The position numbers and the translations under genes were made by a program. DNA of 64,000 bases from the NCBI RefSeq assembly GCF_963678635.1, contig NC_087062.1:19953789-20017788 (forward strand), given 5' to 3'. A model generated the notes under the pieces. It saw nothing but the letters and a program-made list of their open reading frames with translations. It was not told where the DNA came from and searched no databases. Of the stretch, positions 51,201 through 54,806 are shown piece by piece. Numbering within the stretch: position 1 is the stretch's first letter; every line of letters starts with the position of its first letter. The stretch is from Symsagittifera roscoffensis (lineage: Eukaryota > Xenacoelomorpha > Acoela > Convolutidae).

Positions 51201-52352
51201 GTACTGGGGGTACACTAAACCGTCTGTTCCTGTGCTGGCCCTGGATGGAGTTTCCACAGTTTCTACTATTGCGGTAACCTTGGACAACCCTGGATCAAAC
51301 GCGTGGAGTCCATCGTATGATAAAATAAGGTAAGCCTAGGCAAAACATCATTTTTTGAGGCATGCTTTTAATGAAGACAAGCCTTTTAGTGACCTTCAGA
51401 CTTGAAACTAATCTTTTCCATGCTACTTTTAAGTGCTAGATTCATTAAATATCTTGCACAAGAAATCTTGGTATTAATTATTAAAAACTTTTTTTTCCAC
51501 CGATTAAAAACTTTTTTTCCACCGATTTTCAGCCGATGACTTATATTGCGAAGTATTTTTTATGCAGATGTCATTCAGTACATTTATGCTCCCAGATGTG
51601 TAATAGAATTAGCAGCATTTAAAATCTTATCGCGAAACTTATGTATTTTACTTTATAAGTAAAATCTTGATATCCTTTAAGTTCATTCAATTTACATGAA
51701 AGGTTCTTCGATCCAAAAAAAAATCTTCCTCCCCAGAAAGCTATTCTACTCCTTCACGTTTCAAAGGTGCTCTTTTTATCGACTTGAAATGTTTATCCAT
51801 CCTCTGGTGGGCAAATGGGGTAAGGCAAGCCTTTCACATCACGAGGGTCGTGCGTTCGAATCCCAATCCAAACGATTGGAGAAAGTCACAATTGAAGAGG
51901 TCCCAGTTTCATCCGCCTTCTCAAGGCGGGACCGGCTACTGCAAAATGGTTGACATCCCCTTCTCCGCGGGTGGTCCTGCATTGAGTATGACCGGGGTCA
52001 ATTAAAAATAATTATAAGTAAATGAAAATGGGATTGGATGTGATCTAATATCTGATTTTGAAATTGAGGTGATGCTCTAAGGACATACTAATTGCAAATT
52101 AAGTAACACTTAATGCAAAAAATTACAGTTAAATTTTTAATACATGTTATGATGATTGCACGTTATCCAATTGTAACTTTAATCGCAGGCTTTTCCGAGA
52201 TGGATTCGAAGTTCACGTGACCACTGACAGCACTGACCCCTACAACCACACTGACACCAACCTCACCGCTGCAACTGAGTACTTCTATGATGTAGAGGTC
52301 ACTTGGAACAGACTCACTGCATTCAGTGACACGCCCCTCTACGAGTGCACAT
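12843..52352 (+). CDS. Secreted or surface protein of 17 alternating FN3-like domains, 26 exons (3' end open)
   Basis: Whole-gene span; the exons are listed separately. The first exon encodes a signal peptide (MRRDSSPSGLVPCLLLLGMF...). The remaining 25 exons encode beta-sandwich FN3-like repeats. All 25 junctions keep the frame with canonical GT-AG introns: 4,864 nt, 1,621 codons plus one base. Two domain subtypes alternate strictly. Subtype A carries an L-[WF]-R-[DN]-[DNG]-like strand and usually ends EC[TS]. Subtype B has a YT[VL][TS]V-type strand followed by a Cys and often ends TAYT. Many N-x-[ST] sites fit extracellular glycosylation. FN3 proteins act in adhesion, as receptors or in matrix, but no family was identified. 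No transmembrane segment, kinase or phosphatase is seen in this part. The phase-1 donor at 52353 suggests more exons downstream. Confidence 0.85.
13126..13224. mobile_element. 99-bp palindromic MITE-like hairpin in intron 1
   Basis: The left arm TGGATCTCTTTAACTATATC is matched by the reverse complement of GATATAGTTAAACAGATCCCA at the right. The centre reads CCCCCTTTTGCAAAAGAGGG. A half copy sits at about 48236-48275 in intron 23 (TTTTGCAAAACGGAGAAGGG), so this is a dispersed element. Confidence 0.75.
13401..13685 (+). CDS. FN3 gene exon 2: FN3 domain 1 (subtype A)
   Basis: Whole domain in one exon, phase 1 to phase 1. The subtype A strand is VYRLWRDDNVLV, then GLEPGASYKYSLHLDSGSS (the typical G-L-x-P-G-x-x-Y element), ending YFCL. 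Donor is G|GTTAGT. Confidence 0.85.
14261..14392 (+). CDS. FN3 gene exon 3: first half of domain 2 (subtype B)
   Basis: Acceptor TTGATTTCAG, phase 1 to phase 1, donor T|GTAAGT. Encodes VPANPFYVTSYAEGDQLVVS and the following strands (VEITGLSLI). Completed by exon 4. Confidence 0.8.
14393..15945 (+). other. Intron 3
   Basis: AT-rich. Contains a short direct repeat (GCCACCGCCTACT repeated near 14465-14495) and one copy of a dispersed repeat at about 14935-15045. No other exon was found. Confidence 0.7.
14935..15045 (+). repeat. Dispersed intronic repeat, copy 1 of 3
   Basis: Contains GGTTTGACTTTGCTTCC, AAGTTCAGTTCATTTCCTTT and GGCAAACTCCACTATGGAAC. The same ordered blocks occur at 38060-38290 and 50376-50600. 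Confidence 0.75.
15946..16092 (+). CDS. FN3 gene exon 4: second half of domain 2 (subtype B)
   Basis: Acceptor TTTTTTTTCAG. Encodes MTEYSVTVKSVRGAC and closes with VITAYT, the subtype B signature. Phase 1 to phase 1, donor G|GTGAGA. Confidence 0.85.
16093..17002 (+). other. Intron 4
   Basis: AT-rich intron with no recognised repeat or exon. Short ORFs on both strands are chance frames. Confidence 0.6.
17003..17170 (+). CDS. FN3 gene exon 5: first part of domain 3 (subtype A)
   Basis: Encodes LVDVTGLNRSCIEYNVTAQH and VVYQLFRNDIIIDDQL, the subtype A strand. Phase 1 to phase 1, donor A|GTTAGT. Confidence 0.85.
17198..17216 (+). repeat. Poly-G tract (19 nt) in intron 5
   Basis: An uninterrupted G run 28 nt after the exon 5 donor. 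G runs near donors can act as intronic splicing elements, but this could also be slippage. Confidence 0.9.
17963..18058 (+). CDS. FN3 gene exon 6: end of domain 3 (subtype A)
   Basis: Encodes SLTPGTAYDYKVTAFSTPND and ends ASECT. Phase 1 to phase 1, donor C|GTGAGT. Confidence 0.85.
18280..18442 (+). CDS. FN3 gene exon 7: first part of domain 4 (subtype B)
   Basis: Encodes PSSATDLTALNSTNDSVSLS and ends in SDGNLSHT. Enters in phase 1 and leaves in phase 2 with the consensus donor CT|GTGAGT. Confidence 0.85.
18885..19031 (+). mobile_element. Short internal-deletion copy of the hAT-like MITE family
   Basis: Begins CAGGGTTGGATCTAAGATTT and ends AAGTCCGCCCCTT. Inside is the family block GCTCCCCTTCAAAATTAGTATATATA. 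It abuts the truncated left LTR of the Gypsy element. Confidence 0.65.
19062..19252 (+). repeat. 5' LTR remnant (3' portion only)
   Basis: Matches 24485-24673. Shared blocks: CATCTGTCATCCATT, GTACCG..CTTCGGC, CTGTCACCCTC, GTTGA.CTCTGTAAACAC and TTTTCAACA at the end. Sequence left of 19060 does not match the rest of the 3' LTR, so this copy is truncated. Confidence 0.85.
19253..19267 (+). other. Putative primer-binding site
   Basis: TGGCGCAGCCAGCAG follows the LTR end (..CAACA) directly, the position and TGG start expected for a tRNA primer site. The primer tRNA was not identified. Confidence 0.7.
19317..19830 (+). pseudogene. gag: gag remnant
   Basis: A 151-codon open stretch shows a Gypsy-type capsid pattern: LNLYLFLEEKGEDKL, LSTTRYPWSLDAFETEF, FQLLSRKQLINEWLEQFHSV and CNFGKLEG. 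After the stop near 19789 the pattern continues in another frame (ELCRSTD). An in-frame ATG at 19317 begins a short peptide in a different frame. Not functional as it stands. Confidence 0.8.
19940..20290 (+). pseudogene. Retropepsin-region remnant with internal 25-bp tandem duplication
   Basis: Contains PFIIGRDLMAHLGLKL, the conserved region near the C-terminus of retropepsins, spanning about 20192-20240. The catalytic D-[ST]-G was not found. Just upstream, 20055-20079 is repeated exactly at 20080-20104 (CGCCTTCCGGGATTATGCGA...), which shifts the frame. Confidence 0.65.
20463..21580 (+). pseudogene. pol: Reverse transcriptase and RNase H remnant
   Basis: Recognisable motifs spread over several frames: YFVSPAVKTVKKDGF, TMDLFYAYGQL, FRRAMDWFLS-type palm region, SLKLTKCKFARKQCEWLEH (thumb side), then RNase H-like VCDSSHHGLGAVLEQ and STIELEMLDVVW. 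The catalytic Y-x-D-D position reads FIDN (20923-20934). Many stops and frame changes rule out activity. Confidence 0.85.
21990..23300 (+). pseudogene. Integrase remnant
   Basis: Badly decayed. Readable pieces are a zinc-finger/N-terminal region with KRHLIPMRERS near 22560, LSDNFLELLKTLNATHGVPE near 22830, IERIIGSLKRLILTCAKEQN near 23000 and LSPIEAYHGREIKT near 23125. Stops separate them and the second catalytic Asp region is lost. Confidence 0.75.
23290..24136 (+). pseudogene. Basic, low-complexity C-terminal tail of the Gypsy polyprotein
   Basis: Lys/Arg/Glu/Ser-rich open stretches in successive frames (SESESEQDSDNLPF, ETALRRSGRKRKAV). The RRSGRxRK pattern is common near the end of Gypsy pol proteins. 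A stop at 23847 and frame changes break it. Confidence 0.6.
24155..24235 (+). other. Polypurine tract region before the 3' LTR
   Basis: Purine runs AAAAAAGGGAAAAGGAGAAG (24155 on) and CAGGGAGAGGAC (24224-24235). The second sits directly before TGACCGG, the likely LTR start. Confidence 0.55.
24236..24673 (+). repeat. 3' LTR
   Basis: Starts TGACCGG after a purine tract and ends TTTTCAACA, 438 bp. The last 189 bp match the 5' LTR remnant. No target duplication can be tested because the left LTR is truncated. Confidence 0.7.
24899..24927. repeat. Perfect 13-bp hairpin with 3-nt loop
   Basis: TTTCACTCTGAAT and its exact reverse complement are separated by GAA. No element boundary or gene is recognised here. 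Confidence 0.95.
26701..26745 (+). repeat. (CT)n microsatellite
   Basis: CT repeat with one interruption (TTCTC). It creates spurious SLSLSL and RERERE reading frames. Confidence 0.95.
27252..27279 (+). repeat. (AT)n microsatellite
   Basis: About 14 AT units in intron 7 with no associated feature. Confidence 0.9.
28707..29201 (+). mobile_element. Dispersed repeat unit with TGTTCCGACT inverted ends
   Basis: TGTTCCGACT (28707-28716) and AGTCGGAACA (29155-29164) are exact reverse complements. The left block recurs at 9645 (TTGTTCCGACTTTCGTA) and the right block at 6304 (GCAGTCGGAACATTCAG...). The right block extends past the inverted repeat to about 29201, eight bases before the exon 8 acceptor, so the true boundary is uncertain. 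Confidence 0.5.
29210..29325 (+). CDS. FN3 gene exon 8: second part of domain 4 (subtype B)
   Basis: Acceptor GTCGTTGTAG. Entry phase 2 matches exon 7 and exit is phase 1 (C|GTTAGT). Encodes TSLSTATNYTVTVQSAFNCS and ends SITLFT. Confidence 0.85.
29326..29888 (+). other. Intron 8
   Basis: AT-rich with a short poly-C run near 29690. A 101-codon frame at 29469-29774 has no recognisable similarity and is treated as chance. Confidence 0.6.
29889..30016 (+). CDS. FN3 gene exon 9: first part of domain 5 (subtype A)
   Basis: Encodes RPPIITLNNLPLSGVPTANY and ends SITFD. Enters in phase 1, exits in phase 0 with GAC|GTGAGT. Confidence 0.8.
30105..30175 (+). mobile_element. tRNA-like sequence, probable SINE fragment
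   Basis: TTATTCGATTCCC at 30158 fits box B. The upstream GTTCGGTAGGGGCAATCGAC resembles a tRNA D-arm but does not fit box A well. Not a credible tRNA gene. Confidence 0.35.
31383..31455 (+). mobile_element. tRNA-like sequence, SINE or tRNA pseudogene
   Basis: TGGTCCAGAGG (31390-31400) is a perfect box A and GTTCGATTCCC (from 31433) a good box B, at tRNA spacing. The T-stem and acceptor stem do not pair well, so a functional tRNA is unlikely. Confidence 0.5.
32412..32993 (+). repeat. Two tandem ~0.3-kb repeats (about 32412-32716 and 32727-32993)
   Basis: Long shared blocks: TCTCTACAAGACTGCAAACT, GGAAACACTGATTCGTGCGC, CCGCGTCTTAATCTTATTAT and AATCCGAGTTGTAATTTTC. The second copy lacks about 40 bp. 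The first encodes an 81-codon frame of unknown meaning that is not preserved in the second. Confidence 0.9.
33075..33250. repeat. Degenerate TAATCGATTA palindrome block
   Basis: Same family as 11165-11395, here with CCATTATAATGGAATATAAT-type units. Another part resumes at 33945, on the far side of the C/G-rich tract. Confidence 0.75.
33330..33785. repeat. Mirrored C-rich then G-rich minisatellite
   Basis: About 33330-33655 is pyrimidine-rich (CCCCTTCCCCTCACCCC). From about 33655 to 33785 it is purine-rich with repeated TAAACTG units separated by G runs (GGGGTAAACTGAGGAG, TGTAAACTGACGAGG, TATAAACTGGGGG). The two halves are partly complementary. Confidence 0.8.
33945..34084. repeat. Degenerate TAATCGATTA palindrome block interrupted by an hAT MITE
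   Basis: Units of GATTATAAT and their complements run up to the MITE at 34085 and resume after it (34503-34585), so the MITE landed inside this block. Confidence 0.8.
34085..34494 (+). mobile_element. Intact hAT-type MITE with 8-bp target-site duplication
   Basis: Starts CAGGGGCGGATCTAGGATTT and ends TAAATCCGCCCCTG, giving terminal inverted repeats. The octamer ATTGTAAT lies on both sides (34077-34084 and 34495-34502). An 8-bp duplication and CAGGGG ends are hallmarks of the hAT superfamily. There is no transposase ORF. A 21-nt poly-C tract precedes the right end. Relatives lie at 6648, 9860, 10803, 18885 and 45024. Confidence 0.92.
34781..34952 (+). CDS. FN3 gene exon 10: second part of domain 5 (subtype A)
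   Basis: Phase 0 entry matches exon 9. The join reads ...SITFD|LFRNDELI, restoring the subtype A strand across the intron. Encodes ATEFTYKAVNYYNSY and ends YECS. Donor C|GTCAGT, phase 1. Confidence 0.88.
35392..35629 (+). CDS. FN3 gene exon 11: most of domain 6 (subtype B)
   Basis: Encodes VEN followed by HFFHYHVNISWSNPVNSG, a typical FN3 B-strand Trp, then VPTNTSQYVSIRP. Reading on would reach a stop. The donor TT|GTACGT, phase 2, joins in frame to exon 12. Confidence 0.8.
36021..36226 (+). CDS. FN3 gene exon 12: end of domain 6, start of domain 7
   Basis: Encodes TQCAITGGDFLEGVAAETTF (domain 6 end), then SSTANSILIQRNVSNN and the subtype A strand LLWRDDGFLSD. Phase 2 to phase 1, donor A|GTACGC. 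Confidence 0.82.
36707..36907 (+). CDS. FN3 gene exon 13: end of domain 7, start of domain 8
   Basis: Encodes GLIPGRQYTYKAVLIQYG, then SECLTCPNPEEPVNLMAMP and SITVYFDAPE. Phase 1 to phase 1. The donor G|GTAGAT is weak but keeps the frame. Confidence 0.82.
37191..37397 (+). CDS. FN3 gene exon 14: rest of domain 8 (subtype B)
   Basis: Encodes SYTFTGLAAETSYTLSVKTY, a Cys (VGC) and the subtype B ending SVTAYT. Phase 1 to phase 1, donor G|GTAAAG. Confidence 0.87.
37783..38000 (+). CDS. FN3 gene exon 15: domain 9 (subtype A) in one exon
   Basis: Encodes PDQVNITLTPLSASAIQIVF, the strand KYHVWRDGIKIVDG and GLQAGTMYNYSAAVE. The usual C-terminal Cys of subtype A is absent. Donor TCG|GTACAC is weak. 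It was chosen because it gives phase 0, which exon 16 requires. Confidence 0.75.
38001..40762 (+). other. Intron 15
   Basis: Holds a dispersed repeat copy (38060-38290) followed by a related diverged segment near 38470-38540. The rest is AT-rich with nothing recognised. Hydrophobic frames near 39.8-40.4 kb are AT-rich noise. Confidence 0.65.
38060..38290 (+). repeat. Dispersed intronic repeat, copy 2 of 3
   Basis: Blocks GGCTTGACTTTTGATTTC, AAGTTCAGTTTCTTCC, AAGTCAAACTCTACTATC and ATTTCCCAGCG occur in the same order as in 50376-50600. An adjacent short duplication (TTGTTCAGGCTCAAATTT, twice) lies at the left end. Confidence 0.8.
40763..40983 (+). CDS. FN3 gene exon 16: most of domain 10 (subtype B)
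   Basis: Encodes NPDPVTNVELIDATTTTLVL, KWIPPIDNVDGYLLTVDG and DTDYSISI. A TAG follows in frame, but the donor TA|GTTAGT splits it. Phase 2 then joins T of exon 17 to restore a Tyr. GTTAGT is also used after exons 2, 5, 8 and 20. Confidence 0.82.
41256..41386 (+). CDS. FN3 gene exon 17: end of domain 10, start of domain 11
   Basis: Encodes SIINNANAYGVQVSDANTGT and SMEAPTIAITEGSHANSLNI. Phase 2 to phase 1, donor T|GTACGT. Confidence 0.8.
41387..43146 (+). other. Intron 17
   Basis: Contains a dispersed repeat (41777-42100) shared with intron 24. The rest is AT-rich with no exon seen. Confidence 0.65.
41777..42100 (+). repeat. Dispersed intronic repeat (pairs with 48743-49195)
   Basis: Shares CTTATATAGGTCTTG, ATTTTTTGTTTTTTTTTTCA, ATGCACTTTTTGA and CAGCGGAATAAAAA with intron 24. 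The CAGCGGAAT block is also in the three-copy family, so the two families overlap at one end. Confidence 0.75.
43147..43293 (+). CDS. FN3 gene exon 18: central part of domain 11 (subtype A)
   Basis: Encodes VLYRMSSSGELNVIREVSYT, a diverged subtype A strand, then FATTYTYY. Phase 1 to phase 1, donor G|GTAAGC. Confidence 0.83.
43846..44004 (+). CDS. FN3 gene exon 19: end of domain 11, start of domain 12
   Basis: Encodes TDASAIVTYCTDPDEPP, then LHLSAFDATANTYEVAWHNP. Phase 1 to phase 1, donor T|GTGAGT. Confidence 0.83.
44499..44681 (+). CDS. FN3 gene exon 20: rest of domain 12 (subtype B)
   Basis: The join to exon 19 gives PPTYYDVYALDENLG. Then SAETYKVGVTSVYTCAAANY. Phase 1 to phase 1, donor G|GTTAGT. 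Confidence 0.85.
44714..44928. mobile_element. MITE with ~17-bp inverted ends and 6-bp target duplication
   Basis: The left end GGGATCAAGTTAACAT is inverted at the right end (ATGTTAATTTGGTCCC). The hexamer TATTTT flanks both sides (44708-44713 and 44929-44934). Subterminal zones are pyrimidine-rich on the left and purine-rich on the right. No ORF. Superfamily not assigned. Confidence 0.85.
45024..45300 (+). mobile_element. hAT-like MITE fragment lacking both ends
   Basis: Internal blocks GACCTTTTTTCTTTAGGTCGACC, TTTTCCGAGCTCTCC and GCCAAAAATGGATGTCGTAA match the intact copy at 34085. Contains a local duplication (AAAAAACAGGCCAAAAAACAG). Confidence 0.75.
45510..45689 (+). CDS. FN3 gene exon 21: end of domain 12, start of domain 13
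   Basis: Encodes DSNSTLTVYTAPGQPTLTLT, SSSAIQIDATLNGG and VTIDVYRKLGTTEQ. Phase 1 to phase 1. Donor G|GTGCTG is weak, but the next exon continues in frame. Confidence 0.8.
45940..46445 (+). pseudogene. Non-LTR (LINE) reverse transcriptase C-terminal fragment
   Basis: A 143-codon frame contains YLDIFVDNKLTFKFHIEHVF, KKLTKFCGTVWKARY and KAYV, the region after the palm in LINE reverse transcriptases (Y-L-G-x-x-x-D-x-x-L-x-x-x-x-H-I). No catalytic part is present. The tail after the stop still reads as degraded coding sequence to about 46445. Lies in intron 21. Confidence 0.75.
46905..46937. repeat. Perfect 12-bp hairpin upstream of exon 22
   Basis: CAGTCGCATAAT and its exact reverse complement flank a 9-nt loop. 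It ends 48 nt before the exon 22 acceptor, near where the branch point is expected. Confidence 0.95.
46986..47219 (+). CDS. FN3 gene exon 22: end of domain 13, start of domain 14
   Basis: Encodes ELVPGTLYTYYIQGVYHQMG, ending SQCTNPADP, then NLVTIRWNAPLGGIT. Phase 1 to phase 1, donor G|GTCAGT. Confidence 0.85.
47639..47862 (+). CDS. FN3 gene exon 23: rest of domain 14 (subtype B)
   Basis: Encodes DYELSINGSAPVNMAS, DTSYKFEVRTTFLC and EALTYTRPEKPVITS. Phase 1 to phase 0, donor AGC|GTAAGT. Confidence 0.87.
48366..48555 (+). CDS. FN3 gene exon 24: domain 15 (subtype A)
   Basis: Encodes ALPTSTSTIQVNMTTSDSLE, FTVFSKGVQVGTVSGG and EEVYTVTATVG. The subtype A Arg is replaced. Phase 0 to phase 1, donor G|GTAATA. 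Confidence 0.83.
48743..49195 (+). repeat. Dispersed intronic repeat (pairs with 41777-42100)
   Basis: Blocks CTTATATAGGTCTTGGTGG, ATGAATGCACTTAGGTG, TATGCACTTTTTGA and CAGCGGAATAAAAACTTTGC in the same order as in intron 17, with length differences. Confidence 0.75.
50376..50600 (+). repeat. Dispersed intronic repeat, copy 3 of 3
   Basis: GGTTTGACTTTTGATTTT, AATTCAGTTTATTTCCTTTG, AAACTCCACTATCGAACAAC and TTTCCCAGCGGAATGAAAAC. Matches copies in introns 3 and 15. Confidence 0.8.
50876..51329 (+). CDS. FN3 gene exon 25: end of domain 15, domain 16, start of domain 17
   Basis: The largest exon. Encodes SDPVIGCSFPNRPTNIYF, VQFRWTYPSNEAPDSGN, SFNYTIETVLVCDAD and PSVPVLALDGVSTVSTIAVT. Phase 1 to phase 2, donor AG|GTAAGC. 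Confidence 0.88.
51330..52188 (+). other. Intron 25
   Basis: AT-rich, with a short duplication (AAAAACTTTTTTTCCACCGAT twice near 51485-51530) and a SINE at 51795-52010. Confidence 0.65.
51795..52010 (+). mobile_element. tRNA-derived SINE
   Basis: The head has GTGGGCAAATGGGGTAAGGC (box A region) and CGTGCGTTCGAATCCC (good box B). A GC-richer body follows with CCTTCTCAAGGCGGGACC and GACCGGGGTCAATT. The end is AT-rich. The composition contrasts with the surrounding intron. Confidence 0.75.
52189..52352 (+). CDS. FN3 gene exon 26: rest of domain 17 (subtype A), last visible exon
   Basis: The join gives RLFRDGFEVHVTTDS, then AATEYFYDVEVTWNRL and ends YECT. A donor T|GTAAAT leaves in phase 1, like the other subtype A ends, so the gene probably continues. 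If it is not used, the frame stops two codons later (TGT AAA TAA at 52352-52360). No further FN3 exon was found to the window end. Confidence 0.82.
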
Positions 52353-53175
52353 GTAAATAACAAACCCCCAAATATTCTCAGTAAAACAAACTTTAACAAA
52401 GTTTTGACTATGGAAACAAAAAAATACACCTACAAACCATAGATATTGCGTTTTGCAGTTTTGATTTTAAAATACTTCTCAGCAAGCAGAGATTTTATAT
52501 TGTTTTTCAAATTATAAAAAAAAATATTTGTGTAAGAATAAGTGTCTGAAAACGGGATAGTAGGAAATTTTTTATTAAAAACTTTCATGCAGTTATTAAC
52601 TGAGTTTTAATGAACGAAGCGCATTTTTTGCTGATTTTTGTTGAGTCAAACTGAAAACGCATCAAAACTATTACAGAGAACCTGTTTTTTTTTGCTTAAA
52701 AATTGTTGAAAAAAGAAAGAAGCAAAGTTTTTCAATCAACGATTTTGAAGCAATTTCACCTCTTCATTGGCATTTGATTCCGTTGAGTTAGGACTGGAGT
52801 GTAACTCATAGAGTAATTTCGGATAGGGTACACCGTCTGCTCGTCACGCTATCTTATTTTCGGCCGGATAGATTCGTGCAACTTCTTAGTCTAATACCGA
52901 TCCTAATCTTACTCTTATACTATCTAGTCTCAGGTTGTTTAACTAGTCTCTGCTAGGCTCAATAGATCTAGGGTATACTGGTTTATTGCGGCTGCTGAAG
53001 TGCTCGGGAGAGTCCAACTAATTTCTAAGTTAAATTCAAATCTCTCTGGTGCTGAAATTACAAGTAACTTCAGCACTTACAAATAAGTGGGTTGTTAGTT
53101 AGATGGATCATGATTGGTTAATATTAAATACTTTACATTGGTAAAACATTTAATTTATCCAATCATAAAATATAG
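52353..53175. other. AT-rich region downstream of exon 26
   Basis: Nothing coding was recognised. Composition changes near 52790, where sequence becomes less AT-rich, as often seen in LTRs. It contains an 8-bp perfect hairpin, GTGCTGAA...TTCAGCAC (53050-53077). It may belong to the retroelement's LTR or flank. Confidence 0.5.
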
Positions 53176-53193
53176 TTTAGATCAGGTTCCACC

Positions 53194-54806
53194 CATCCGG
53201 GTTTTACAGAGTTTTTTAGAACAGTTCTTTTGTAGTTCAAGGATGGATGATGGACGTTGGTATTTGGCGAACATCATTTTTCTTTTGTTTCCTTTTTGTT
53301 AAGGAAGTTCCAGGGATCTGGAATTGAGGACACAAGACGTTGTGTTCTTCTTGTGACAACGACTGAGTCTCTGCAACAGCATCAATTCTGGTTTCAGAAT
53401 GGTTGGCTATGTCAGGTTTTTCTGTTCTTCGGAGAGAACTTCTTTTGTGTTTGATCTAGCTCGGGAATGGCGTGGAGATTGTGCGTGGAGGGGATGCCTG
53501 GTTACTCGGATCTGTACGTATACTTGAACATCGAGGTGGTCATTGGTCTAGTTCAATGAAGTCCTTTTCTGCGAGGTCAAGTCGTACTCTAAATCCTTTG
53601 AGTTGTGATTGTGAGCGGCATATCGATTATAGTTGGTCATTCTCTCTCGAGTGTAGTGAGGTCGTCTTGTCTTTTGATGTTCGTCCTTGGTGTTGTATTC
53701 TGATCTATATATTGCATCATGTGATTTTACATTTTATAAAACTTTTATTAATTTAATATTTTTTAATTATGATTTTAGTTAGTTGTTTTCACAAAAGCTT
53801 TTTGTTTTAGTTCGGTTATTTTGAAGAGTTACTCACCCTTGAGTAGCTCTTATTAAAAATAAAGGTGTGGTCACAAAGCGTGGATGTAGCACGGTGGGTT
53901 AGGCCGGCTATAGAGCATGCTCAGGACGTCCTTTCCTGGTGGGTTAGGCCAGGTGTGGGAGTATGATTTCATGCGGTTTTTATGAGGGGTCCTGTTATGT
54001 GACAACATTTTATGTTGGGTTTGTTGTGGTTTTACTTATGTTTTGTTGGTTATGTACTTTTTCCAAAAAGCAAATTGTTTGTGGTATGGGTTTGTCTTTT
54101 GACTTTTTTGTGTTTTATTATTTCTTTCTAAGACTTTGTAATAGTCTTCAAAAGAATAAATTATCCAGTTTTAAACTGGGTTAATCCGGTTTGGGTACCG
54201 TTGGTTTCCTTTTCTTAGTCATGCTGTTATTTTATGATTTGTGGTATTTAGTAAGCTGCGTTGGTTAGTTTTGTTTAGTATATGATTCCTTTCCAACCGG
54301 GTTAAAGGAAAGTTTGAAACTTGTTATTATTTGTTAGAGTTGTTGAGTGTGAAAACTTGAAACTGAAATTCATTATTTTAAACAATTCTTCGTGGGCGAG
54401 CTGTGCGAGTGTGGATAGAATTTCTGTGCGAATGAATGAAAATATCAAAAGGTTAGTACTGCAATTGCATTTTATTAATTTACTGCATAGAATTTGGAAA
54501 TTTACTGCTAGTAATGGGGGAATTTTAAGATACAAATTTTCATCATATGTAGATTTACTGCTTTTAGGGGAAAATTTTATAAATTAATTTACTGCATTGG
54601 TATTATATTTATTTAATTGTTGGTGCAAAAGTTAAATAGGATTTTAAATAGTTTTGAAGAAGTTTGCTATTTTTTATTTTTCTTTTGTGAATTTTTCAGA
54701 TGATTGAAGATGAAGGCTAAAAATCTAAAGAAAACATGAATAAGGAATGGTGAGTTTTTCAATATTTTAATTAGTTAGTAATATTCATTTAGTTCATACT
54801 TACCTG
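53194..54806 (-). other. Non-coding 3' region of the retroelement (putative 3' UTR and LTR)
   Basis: No convincing ORF. It has a duplicated GGTGGGTTAGGCC block (53893, 53938), a perfect hairpin CCAGTTT-T-AAACTGG (about 54164-54178) and a second palindromic region CTTTCC..GGTT..AGGAAAG near 54290-54312. LTR borders could not be set because no second LTR is present. Confidence 0.45.
54798..54806 (-). promoter_or_regulatory. Perfect CAG|GTAAGT splice-donor consensus right after the last ORF
   Basis: On the minus strand the 597-aa ORF ends GAC GAC TAA and the next nine bases are CAGGTAAGT. If used, splicing would remove part of the 3' UTR three bases after the stop. It may also be chance. Confidence 0.4.

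Noticed and set aside
52790-53100. Definite 3' LTR of the minus-strand element
   Set aside because: Composition is LTR-like, but no second LTR copy exists in the window to prove it.
53176-53193. Primer-binding site reading of TGGAACCTGATC on the minus strand
   Set aside because: It begins with TGG, but it is at the wrong end of the element, has no LTR end before it, and its twin at 62831 lies in pol coding sequence.
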